Under the pieces are notes generated by a model. That model did not search any database, was not told where the DNA came from, and worked only from the letters and a program-made list of their open reading frames with translations. A stretch of 64,000 bases of DNA from Formicincola oecophyllae (GTDB lineage: Bacteria > Pseudomonadota > Alphaproteobacteria > Acetobacterales > Acetobacteraceae): assembly GCF_006542395.2 (NCBI RefSeq), contig NZ_CP038231.1, forward strand, positions 1,116,001-1,180,000. The letters are read 5' to 3'. The position numbers and the translations under genes are program-made. Below, one piece after another: positions 9,675 to 17,113 of the stretch (the first letter of the stretch is position 1; every line of letters starts with the position of its first letter).

Positions 9675-10281
9675 TGGCCACAATGACCTTGGCTGGTTTA
9701 AGCAAGCGCCCGTTGAGCATCCAAGCTGGGGTCCATGCCTGCACCACATGGCCAGGGGCATGTTGGTCTGAGGGGACCTCCTGCATGGCTTCATGGATGG
9801 CTGGGTCGAAAGGCTGGCCTTCAGCCTCAATCCGGGTGATGCCGTGGCGCTTGAGGATGTTCAGCAAAGCACGCTCAGTTGATTCAAACCCTTCACGCAG
9901 CTTGCCAATGGCGGGATCTTCGCCTTCATGGGCAGGGGGAATGTGGGCCAGGCCAAGCTGCAGGGAATGGGCAACCTCCACAATGTCGCCAGCGAATTTC
10001 TGCAAAGCGAACTGGCGTGCGTCTGAAACCTCACGTGCTGCGCGGTTGCGCACATTCTGCATTTCCGCCTCAGAACGCATCCAACGGTCCTTCAGGCTGG
10101 CCACTTCTGCCTCCAGCGCCTGCAGGCGGTCGCCACCGTCCTCAGCTTTGCCTGCCGCTTCGCCTTCAGCAGCGTTCTGCGCCTCCTGGGCGGCCTGCGC
10201 CGCAGCCATGGCAGCTTGGGTGGCCTGCTCTTCCTGGCTGGAGGGGTGTTCGTGGTGATGGTCGTGATGGTGTTTGCTCAT
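9631..10281 (-). CDS. grpE: Heat-shock protein GrpE, nucleotide exchange factor of DnaK
   Basis: GrpE releases ADP from DnaK. The 216-residue product has the long N-terminal coiled coil (RLQALEAEVASLKDRWMRSE) with the conserved NVRNRAAREV, and the C-terminal beta domain (GQPFDPAIHEAMQEVPSDQH). The family usually has 180-215 residues. The N-terminus is unusual: SKHHHDHHHEH directly after Met packs eight histidines into 12 residues, followed by an Ala/Gln/Glu-rich helix. The ATG at 10281 is preferred; the frame stays open to 10398 without homology. dnaK and hrcA are not adjacent. The gene is divergent from chvI. Confidence 0.93.
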   Translation of the reverse strand: MSKHHHDHHHEHPSSQEEQATQAAMAAAQAAQEAQNAAEGEAAGKAEDGGDRLQALEAEVASLKDRWMRSEAEMQNVRNRAAREVSDARQFALQKFAGDIVEVAHSLQLGLAHIPPAHEGEDPAIGKLREGFESTERALLNILKRHGITRIEAEGQPFDPAIHEAMQEVPSDQHAPGHVVQAWTPAWMLNGRLLKPAKVIVANDASTGQPPAPKAD

Positions 10282-10535
10282 GGTCTCATCCCGTTGGTGG
10301 TTGGGGGAGGGCTGGGGCGCCTGCCTGCCGCTTGGCGCCTGGCGGGCGGCTTTGCGGTTGGCGCGGCGTTTCCAGAGATTGCTCAGCATGAAATGCACAT
10401 GGGGATTGTTCCTTTGAAAGCAAGGGGGGCGCCACGGCCAGACTGGCCTTGCCGCGCACCCAGGCCCCTGGGGTCAGGCTGGCTTGGCGCCGCCAGGTGA
10501 TGACGCCCCCTTTGGGAGGTGATAATAAGGCAGGC

Positions 10536-11282
10536 ATGGCTGATGACATGACTTCCCCCCCACGGCGCAATCCTAACCAAGGTCCCGCTGTGGCTTTGGT
10601 GGATGATGACCGCAACATCCTTGCCTCTGTCCGGATGAGCCTTGAAGCCGAAGGCTTCACAGTGCGCACGTACAGCGATGGTGAAAGCGCCTTGCGGGGC
10701 ATGATGACGACCCCACCTGATGTGGCCGTCCTGGATGTGAAGATGCCCCGTATGGATGGGATGGAACTGTTGCGGCGCATCCGCAGCCGTTCCACCATGC
10801 CTGTGATTTTCCTCACCTCCAAGGATGATGAGCTTGACCAGCTGACGGGGCTGCGCCTGGGGGCGGATGATTACATCACCAAGCCGTTCTCGGTTCATTT
10901 GCTGGCTGAACGGTTGCGTGCTTTGCTGCGCCGACAGGAAGCCGCCATCCAGGTGGCCACAGGCCAAGGCCGTGAGCAAAGCCTGCCGGTCGTCCGTGGT
11001 GACTTGACCCTCGATAGTGAGCGCCACCAGTGCCTTTGGCAGGGCCATGAAGTTTCCCTGACCGTGACGGAGTTCCTGATTGTGCGCGCGCTGGCCACCA
11101 GGCCAGGCATGGTAAAGTCGCGCGACCAGCTGATAGACGCCGCCTATGGTGACAGCGTCTATGTCGATGACCGTACCATTGACAGCCACATCAAGCGCAT
11201 TCGCAAGAAGTTCCGCCAGGTTGACGACACCTTTGCCCAAATCGAGACCCTGTACGGCATCGGGTACCGTTACAAAGAGTGA
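10536..11282 (+). CDS. chvI: Response regulator, OmpR/PhoB type (ChvI-like)
   Basis: A 248-residue regulator with a receiver domain (acidic pocket VDDD near residue 22, phosphoacceptor Asp67 in [13 protein letters not shown], Lys in ITKPFS) and a C-terminal winged helix ([41 protein letters not shown]). It closely resembles ChvI/ExoR-pathway regulators of alphaproteobacteria, which respond to acid and envelope stress. The start at 10536 has AAGG upstream; an ATG at 10500 is also in frame. The cognate kinase gene follows after 22 nt. Confidence 0.88.
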   Translation: MADDMTSPPRRNPNQGPAVALVDDDRNILASVRMSLEAEGFTVRTYSDGESALRGMMTTPPDVAVLDVKMPRMDGMELLRRIRSRSTMPVIFLTSKDDELDQLTGLRLGADDYITKPFSVHLLAERLRALLRRQEAAIQVATGQGREQSLPVVRGDLTLDSERHQCLWQGHEVSLTVTEFLIVRALATRPGMVKSRDQLIDAAYGDSVYVDDRTIDSHIKRIRKKFRQVDDTFAQIETLYGIGYRYKE

Positions 11283-11304
11283 CGGGCTGGCTTAGACAGT
11301 GGTC

Positions 11305-13149
11305 ATGAAAGCAAGCAACGCCCAAGGCAGCTTGAAGCTGGGCGCCACGCCCCCAACGGCACCCTCCCCTGGATGTTCTGGCGCGCGCCCAAGCTGGTCA
11401 AGGGCTTTCAAGCGCTGGTGGCGGCGCTGCCGTTCCCCCATGCTTGTGCGGATTTTACTGCTCAATCTGGGGCCGCTTGTGGTGCTGGCAGGCATGTTGC
11501 TTTCTATCACGCAGTTCCAGACCAGCTTGCTTGAATCAGACGTGACGTCCCTGCGTGAGGAAGCCCGGATCTACGCTGACGCGCTGAGTGAGGTCACCGT
11601 CCACCCTACGCCAGATGGACCAGCCATGGATCCCTTGGCGGCCAGTTCTTTGCTTCAGGCCTTAATGGCGGGCAGCGGCAACGCCCATGTGGCACTTTAC
11701 AATGGTGGCGGGCAGTTGGTGGTGGCCATGCGCCGCGTCAGGCGCAGCCATGGCAGCGCGCTGCTCCCCCACCCGCCAGCCTTGGGGCGCCGTATGGGGG
11801 AGGACACCATTGATGGCATCTATGGCTGGCTGCTGTCACGTCTGCCTCTCAGCACCAGCACCGGCCCCGTTCCTTTTGAAGAGAACCCACCCCCACTTGG
11901 GCAGGAACCTGTTGGCATGGGCGCCAAGATCGGCCTCATGATGGGGGAGGGGCCGGCGCGCATTAAGCGCACTTCGCACCATGAATTCGTCATCACGATT
12001 TCAGAGCCTGTGCTTTATGACGGCGTACGCGTTGGTGAAATCATCCTGACGCGCCACGACCCGGAAATCGATCATTCCCTTTTCGCTGTGCGTTCCCTTA
12101 TCCTGACCATGATGCTGGTGACGTTGGCCGTTTCTGCTGTTCTGTCCTTTATTCTTGCCCTGACCATTGCGCGGCCTTTGCGGCATTTGGCCTTGGCCTC
12201 CCAGGCCATGGGGGAAAGCGCCCAGGGCCGCACTGACCCCGTGCCAGCGCCCTTGCTGGCGCGGCGCGATGAGATCGGCTCTTTAGCGCGCGCTTTGCGC
12301 ACAAGTACCCTTTCGCTTTGGGGGCGCATTGATGGCACGGAGAGGTTTGCCTCTGAAGTCTGCCATGAACTCAAAAACCCCCTTGCCTCGATCCGCTCAG
12401 CATTGGAAACATTGCCGCGCTTGAAAGAGCCAACCCAGCGCCAACGCTTGCTGAGCATCGTGCGGGCTGATGTGGCGCGCCTGGAGCGGTTGATCGCTGA
12501 CATATCGGATGCTAGCCGCGTGGAAGGCGACCTTTCGCGCCGCACGCGCCATGCAGTAGCTGTGGTGCCCTTGCTGGCATTGCTTGTGGAGCTTCACCAA
12601 ACAACGCGGGATGCTGAGGGTACCCGCATGCGCCTTGAGGCTGTTGAGACCGACCCCCCCCTAGCTGTGATGGCGGTGGAGGACAGGCTTGTGCAGGCGC
12701 TGCGTGGCCTCATCAGCAATGCCATTTCCTTCTCCCCCCCCCAGGGCACCATTACCCTGCGCGCTAAGCAGGTGCAGGTAGCCGACCATGGAAGTGATGA
12801 GACAGGCGCCCGTTTGGTTGGTCCCCATGCCTCCTTGCGCCCTGCTGTGGAAATCGTGGTGGAGGATGAGGGGCCAGGCATCCCGCCAGATCAGCTGGAG
12901 AACATTTTTGAGCGCTTTTACTCAGAACGCCCCCAAGGTGAAGGGTTTGGCCAGCATTCAGGATTGGGGCTGGCCATCTGCCGACAAATCATCACGGCGC
13001 TTGATGGCACGGTGAAAGCGGAGAACGTGTTGAAAACCGGACCAGATGGCAAAGGGCATGTGGCTGGGGCGCGTTTTGTGGTTATTCTGCCGTGCGCCCC
13101 TTTGGGGAACAATGACTATTCGAGTGGAATGGGGAACAGTGGGGATTGA
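11305..13149 (+). CDS. chvG: Sensor histidine kinase (ChvG-like)
   Basis: A membrane kinase of about 614 residues. It has a cytoplasmic N-tail, TM1 (MLVRILLLNLGPLVVLAGML), a periplasmic sensor region of about 200 residues, TM2 (TMMLVTLAVSAVLSFILAL), a HAMP segment (IARPLRHLALASQAM), a HisKA box with SEVCHELKNPLASIRSA, and an HATPase domain (N box LISNAISFSPP, G1 VEDEGPGIPP, F box FERFYSERP, G2 SGLGLAICRQII). It pairs with the regulator just upstream. The start is ATG 11305 or GTG 11299; neither has a clear ribosome site. In many alphaproteobacteria hprK follows chvG. Here the next gene is rapZ and no hprK is seen. Confidence 0.88.
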   Translation: MKASNAQGSLKLGATPPTAPSPGCSGARPSWSRAFKRWWRRCRSPMLVRILLLNLGPLVVLAGMLLSITQFQTSLLESDVTSLREEARIYADALSEVTVHPTPDGPAMDPLAASSLLQALMAGSGNAHVALYNGGGQLVVAMRRVRRSHGSALLPHPPALGRRMGEDTIDGIYGWLLSRLPLSTSTGPVPFEENPPPLGQEPVGMGAKIGLMMGEGPARIKRTSHHEFVITISEPVLYDGVRVGEIILTRHDPEIDHSLFAVRSLILTMMLVTLAVSAVLSFILALTIARPLRHLALASQAMGESAQGRTDPVPAPLLARRDEIGSLARALRTSTLSLWGRIDGTERFASEVCHELKNPLASIRSALETLPRLKEPTQRQRLLSIVRADVARLERLIADISDASRVEGDLSRRTRHAVAVVPLLALLVELHQTTRDAEGTRMRLEAVETDPPLAVMAVEDRLVQALRGLISNAISFSPPQGTITLRAKQVQVADHGSDETGARLVGPHASLRPAVEIVVEDEGPGIPPDQLENIFERFYSERPQGEGFGQHSGLGLAICRQIITALDGTVKAENVLKTGPDGKGHVAGARFVVILPCAPLGNNDYSSGMGNSGD

Positions 13150-13325
13150 GAACCTCCCCTTTCCGTTCAAACCAAGGCCGCACAGGCTGGATTTGGTTGC
13201 GTAAGGCGCGCTTTCGGGGACACGGTTCCCTGAAATGAATGCCCTTCAAAGCTGTTTTGTTGGGCTTAGATTGGTGCTGGGGAAGGCTTTGCTGATGACC
13301 ACCATGTTCAGGGTAAAATAACGCC

Positions 13326-14408
13326 ATGTCACCTGTTCTCACTTGGTTGACTGACCCCACCCCCCTTTGGGGGGATGCTTGCCGCGCCCCAGCAGGGGAG
13401 GGTGGTTTAACTGCCAGCTCTCCGCAGAATGCCCCTGGAGAGGGCCAGGACAATGCGCACCGCATTGTGGTGGTGACGGGTGTTTCAGGTGCAGGCAAAG
13501 GTTCTATCCTCAACCACCTTGAGGACTTGGGTTATGAGGTGGTGGATAACCCACCATTGGATTTGCTTGTCGCCTTGGCTGAGCGCACAGACAAGCCCTT
13601 GGCAGTGGGGGTAGATGTTCGCAGCCGTGGGTTTGAGCCGCACCGCCTTTTGGAGGCCCTTTCAGCATTGCGCATGCGCCATTGGGTTGTGCAGATCGTG
13701 TTCGCTACAGCCGACAATGACGTGATTTTGCGCCGCTACACCGCCACGCGTCGCCGCCACCCCCTGGCGCTGGGCGGCAGCATTGAACCAGTGCTTGAAC
13801 GTGAGCGCGACATGTTGGCCCCCTTGCGCCACAAAGCTGACCTGGTCATTGACACAACCGACCTGCCCTTGCCGGAGCTGCGGCGGTTGGTCAACACGCG
13901 TTTTGGCGTGAAGGGTGCCCGCGGGGGGCTTGGTGTGGTGGTGATGTCATTCGCCTATCCAGCTGGCCTCCCCCATGAGGCCGACATGGTTTTTGATGTC
14001 CGGTTTCTGGCCAACCCCCACTATGAACCTACTTTGCGGGCAGCCACTGGGTTGGAGGGGCGCGTTTCAGACCATGTGCAGGCAGACGGGCATTTCAGGG
14101 AATTTTATGAAGCTGTGGAGCGTTTGGTGAACATTGTGTTGCCGCGTTTCGTGGCTGAGGGAAAAAAGTACTTGACCATCGCTTTTGGGTGCAGTGGCGG
14201 GCAGCACCGCTCTGTCACCGTGGCGGAAAAATTGGCTGCTGATTTGGCGCAGGCCATCAGTGCCCAGCGCCAGGCAGGGGTGGGTGGGGCCATAGGAGTG
14301 GATTCCATCATGGTGGTCCACCGTGAACTGGCGCGCCGCGGCCTGACCACCTGGCGCTGGGCACTGCCACCTGAGCAGGTTCAGGCAGTCCAGGCCTTAA
14401 CGCCATGA
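13326..14408 (+). CDS. rapZ: RNase adapter/nucleotide-binding protein RapZ
   Basis: A P-loop protein (formerly YvcJ/YhbJ) with Walker A VTGVSGAGKGS near residue 50, a Walker B-like region (VQIVFATADNDVILRRYTAT), and the conserved C-terminal domain (SFAYPAGLPHEADMVFDVRF; IAFGCSGGQHRSVTVAEKL). In enterobacteria RapZ controls glucosamine-6-phosphate synthase through small RNAs. In alphaproteobacteria the gene often sits with the nitrogen-PTS genes. This frame has 360 residues, about 70 more than usual, mostly from a Gly/Pro-rich N-terminal tail, so a later start cannot be excluded. The stop overlaps the next ATG (ATGA). hprK, EIIA and HPr genes are absent from both sides. Confidence 0.85.
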   Translation: MSPVLTWLTDPTPLWGDACRAPAGEGGLTASSPQNAPGEGQDNAHRIVVVTGVSGAGKGSILNHLEDLGYEVVDNPPLDLLVALAERTDKPLAVGVDVRSRGFEPHRLLEALSALRMRHWVVQIVFATADNDVILRRYTATRRRHPLALGGSIEPVLERERDMLAPLRHKADLVIDTTDLPLPELRRLVNTRFGVKGARGGLGVVVMSFAYPAGLPHEADMVFDVRFLANPHYEPTLRAATGLEGRVSDHVQADGHFREFYEAVERLVNIVLPRFVAEGKKYLTIAFGCSGGQHRSVTVAEKLAADLAQAISAQRQAGVGGAIGVDSIMVVHRELARRGLTTWRWALPPEQVQAVQALTP

Positions 14409-14974
14409 AGGGAGCGGTAGCGCTGAAGGAGACAGGCCAACCCACCAGTTTCAGCCCGGCCATCCAGGCGCAATTACAGCATGCTGAACAGCTCTGCACT
14501 GCCCGGGGGGAGAAGCTGACGGCGGTCAGGCGGCAGGTGTTGGGATTGGTTTTGGCGTCATTGCGGCCTGTGGGGGCTTACGACCTGCTTGAACGCTTGC
14601 GCCACAGCCGCACCAACGCCGTGCCCCCAACCATTTACCGTGCACTTGATTTTCTGCGCGCCCAGGGCTTCATCCACAAGATTGAGCGCCTCAGCGCTTT
14701 TGTGGCGTGCCATGATATGGTCCATCAGGGTGAGGGTGCCCTACTCAATGGCGCTCAAGCACATGATCCTCAAGGTTGGCACCATGCTGACCAAGCCCAG
14801 TTCCTTATTTGCCGCCATTGTGGTGAGGCGAGAGAGCTACGCCATGAAACGTTCCGCACCATCATGGAAGAGACCGCGCACCAAGAAGGTTTCGAACCTG
14901 AAACAGCCGTGGTGGAGATAACAGGGCGCTGCAAGCAGTGCCGCCAATGCCAGGAACATGGCCAGGAAAACTGA
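14405..14974 (+). CDS. zur: Fur family transcriptional regulator, probably zinc-responsive (Zur)
   Basis: A 189-residue Fur-superfamily repressor. It has an N-terminal winged helix (GEKLTAVRRQVLGLVLAS, AVPPTIYRALDFLRAQG) and a dimerisation/metal domain with HHADQAQFLICRHCG and a second Cys pair, CKQC. The four-Cys structural zinc site and the split of the middle region by a short insert are more like Zur than Fur. The gene overlaps the rapZ stop by four bases, so translation is coupled. Metal specificity is inference. Confidence 0.75.
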   Translation: MKGAVALKETGQPTSFSPAIQAQLQHAEQLCTARGEKLTAVRRQVLGLVLASLRPVGAYDLLERLRHSRTNAVPPTIYRALDFLRAQGFIHKIERLSAFVACHDMVHQGEGALLNGAQAHDPQGWHHADQAQFLICRHCGEARELRHETFRTIMEETAHQEGFEPETAVVEITGRCKQCRQCQEHGQEN

Positions 14975-15151
14975 TTAGCGCGAGAGGGCTTGCACGTTTT
15001 GGGGTGGCTGCCAGGGTAAGGCAGCGGGGAGGAACTTTAGGCAGTACGTCAGCACATGGCGGCTTTGCAGGTTAATTTTCCCCAGGCCGTTTTCATCATG
15101 GGGCCATGGCTTGGATATGAAAGCACACTGCGCTAGTGTCCCGGTTACTGC

Positions 15152-15172
15152 TGGACATTTGATGAATGTCCA
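15152..15172. promoter_or_regulatory. Perfect palindrome upstream of the sugar symporter, operator candidate
   Basis: Two 8-bp arms (TGGACATT / AATGTCCA) flank a 5-bp centre. The element lies about 90 bp before the symporter start and has no T-tract, so an operator for a dimeric repressor or activator fits better than a terminator. Confidence 0.4.
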
Positions 15173-15260
15173 TTAAAAACGGCTTTAAGGACCGGGGCCC
15201 GGCCCCAGCGAAGTTCATGAAGTCCTTTGGCGTCACCTACGGTGGGAGAACACCTTCAAC

Positions 15261-16676
15261 ATGACCTCAACCGCACAGCCGGCCTCCGGCCCTAACGCTG
15301 ACGCGACGAACGGCTCTGCCGCGCGCCGCATCATGCTGTATTGCATATTGACATCCCTAGCCGCCCTTCTGGTCGGCCTGGACACTGGCCTGCCTGCTGG
15401 TGTCATCAATGCCTGGGCTGCCCAATATCATGTCGATCCCCTCCTGCAGGGTGGCTTTGCAGCCTGCATGTTGGTTGGCGCCATTGTTGGTGCCATGTCT
15501 GGCGGGTTTTTCTGTCAGCATTATGGCCGCAAGAAAACGCTTTCCCTGGCTGGCATTTTCTTTGCCGTTGGCGCGCTCTGCGCCATGTTCAGCTGGAACG
15601 TGCCCACCATGTTCGCCTCCCGCGCTATTGTCGGGTTGGGTTTTGGCCTGACGAACTTCACGGGCGCGCTCTACCTCTCTGAAATCGCGCTGCCCATCCA
15701 ACGCGGCATCATGGTGTCCACGTTCCAGCTGTTCATGACGATCGGCATCCTGGTTCAGTTCTTCTACAACACCCTTTGGATTCCAAGCGGCAACTGGCGC
15801 GGCATGATCAGCCTTGAAGCTGCTGTGGCCGTTGTGTTCGTCCTGGGTTCACTCATCCTGCCTGAAAGCCCCCGTTGGCTGGCCGCCAAGGGTGAGCACG
15901 CCAAGGCGCTTAAGGTCCTCACCATGCTGCGCGCCACGCCTGAGGAAGCCCAGGCTGAGCTTGACGAGGCCCTCAGCGGTGGCGAGCACAAGAAGTCTGA
16001 CGGTTGGCACCTTTTCCGCACCAACTCCAACTTCCGCCGCTCTGTCGGGTTGGGCATGTTGCTGCAGATCTTCCAGCAGTTCTGCGGCATTAACGCAGTG
16101 CTGTTCTATGCCCCTAAAGTCCTTCAGGCAGCTCATTTCGGTGAACTTGGCCAGATGTGGGGCACAGTGGCCATCGGTGCCGTCAACGCCATCATGACTG
16201 TGTTTGCCATGCGCTACTCAGACCGTCTTGGCCGTCGCCCCATCATGTACCTGGGCTGCACGGCCATGACGATCGCCATGGGTGGTCTGGCCTTCCTGTT
16301 CACTATGGGCTGGTCTGACGTGGCTGCCCAGTTTACCACACTGGCGTTGATCTTCCTGTTCGTCGCTGGTTTCGCCATGTCGGCTGGGCCCATTGTGTGG
16401 CTGCTTTGCGCTGAAATTCAGCCTGCGGCTGGCCGTGACTTCGGCGTGACGGTCTCCACAGCCACCAACCTGACCTTCAGCTTGATCATCGCCCAGAGCT
16501 TCCCAGCTGTTCTGGCCTTCATGGGCAAAGCGGACACTTTCTGGCTGCTGACCATTTTCAACGTGCTTGGCCTGCTGCTGATCTACTTCCTGACGCCTGA
16601 AACCAAGGACGTCTCCCTCGACACCATTGAGAAGAACTTGTTGAGCGGCAAAAAGCTGCGTGACATTGGCCGTTGA
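15261..16676 (+). CDS. MFS sugar porter (sugar/H+ symporter, GalP/XylE-like)
   Basis: A 471-residue protein with 12 predicted membrane helices. The sugar-porter signatures are present: FFCQHYGRKKTLSLAG after TM2, GLGFGLTNFTGALYLSEIA in TM4-5, PESPRWLAAKG at the end of TM6, QQFCGINAVLFYAPK in TM7, YSDRLGRRPIMYLG between TM8 and 9, and PETKDVSLDTIE at the C-terminus. These proteins import hexoses or pentoses with protons. The exact sugar cannot be read from the sequence. GGGAG lies about 15 nt before the ATG. The gene is monocistronic, with its own terminator and a palindrome upstream. Confidence 0.9.
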   Translation: MTSTAQPASGPNADATNGSAARRIMLYCILTSLAALLVGLDTGLPAGVINAWAAQYHVDPLLQGGFAACMLVGAIVGAMSGGFFCQHYGRKKTLSLAGIFFAVGALCAMFSWNVPTMFASRAIVGLGFGLTNFTGALYLSEIALPIQRGIMVSTFQLFMTIGILVQFFYNTLWIPSGNWRGMISLEAAVAVVFVLGSLILPESPRWLAAKGEHAKALKVLTMLRATPEEAQAELDEALSGGEHKKSDGWHLFRTNSNFRRSVGLGMLLQIFQQFCGINAVLFYAPKVLQAAHFGELGQMWGTVAIGAVNAIMTVFAMRYSDRLGRRPIMYLGCTAMTIAMGGLAFLFTMGWSDVAAQFTTLALIFLFVAGFAMSAGPIVWLLCAEIQPAAGRDFGVTVSTATNLTFSLIIAQSFPAVLAFMGKADTFWLLTIFNVLGLLLIYFLTPETKDVSLDTIEKNLLSGKKLRDIGR

Positions 16677-16744
16677 AAAACATTGCCTCTCAGCAAGGGC
16701 AGTGAATTGAACCTTCCCTGAACGGCAACTACTTTCAATATTGA

Positions 16745-16778
16745 AAGGCGGGCTTCCCAATTGGGGCGCCCGCCTTTT
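16745..16778 (+). terminator. Rho-independent terminator after the sugar symporter
   Basis: A 9-bp perfect stem (aaggcgggc / gcccgcctt) with a 14-nt loop ends in TTTT. Confidence 0.85.
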
Positions 16779-17012
16779 GTGTTACATGTGCTGCCAGCTT
16801 GTTGGGACTGAAAGCCACACCTTGGAGTGTCCTTTTCCTGAGTGCCCCAGCCCAGGGATGGGAACGCTGCCCATGATAACGCATATAATTTAAGGGTAAG
16901 GAAGGTGGGGTGCGTGCACCGGGTTCAGTGCTTCCTGAAGGGACCTTAGGGGCAGCCAGAGAGGTAACGGCTTTCCCAGCCAAAACGCTGCGCCCAATTC
17001 TCTGTGTCCATG
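16779..17012. other. Intergenic region without a recognised gene
   Basis: No supported coding frame. A perfect TATAAT lies at 16884-16889 on the plus strand, with no good -35 box at 16-18 bp. The stretch ends at the hairpin that terminates the mechanosensitive channel gene from the other strand. Confidence 0.4.
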
Positions 17013-17041
17013 AAAAACGCCTTGGCTTGTGCCAAGGCGTT
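17013..17041 (-). terminator. Rho-independent terminator after the MscS-type channel gene
   Basis: A perfect 11-bp stem (aacgccttggc / gccaaggcgtt) with a 4-nt loop is followed on the minus strand by five T residues. It lies about 75 nt beyond the channel stop codon. Confidence 0.85.
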
Positions 17042-17113
17042 GCTTTGTAGGCCTGTGCCCTGTCAGGGCAATAGCTCAGCTGGGGCAGCGGTTTGTCCTC
17101 AAATCAAGGCCCC

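Noticed and set aside
10383-11240. 285-codon minus-strand frame
   Set aside because: Antisense to chvI, which has all receiver and winged-helix motifs.
17066-17106. tRNA-like stretch with ATAGCTCAGCTGG and a stem-loop after it
   Set aside because: The D-arm resemblance is good, but the anticodon-like loop has six bases with five-pair stems. No T-arm or acceptor 3' half follows, and the sequence runs into the end of the channel gene region.
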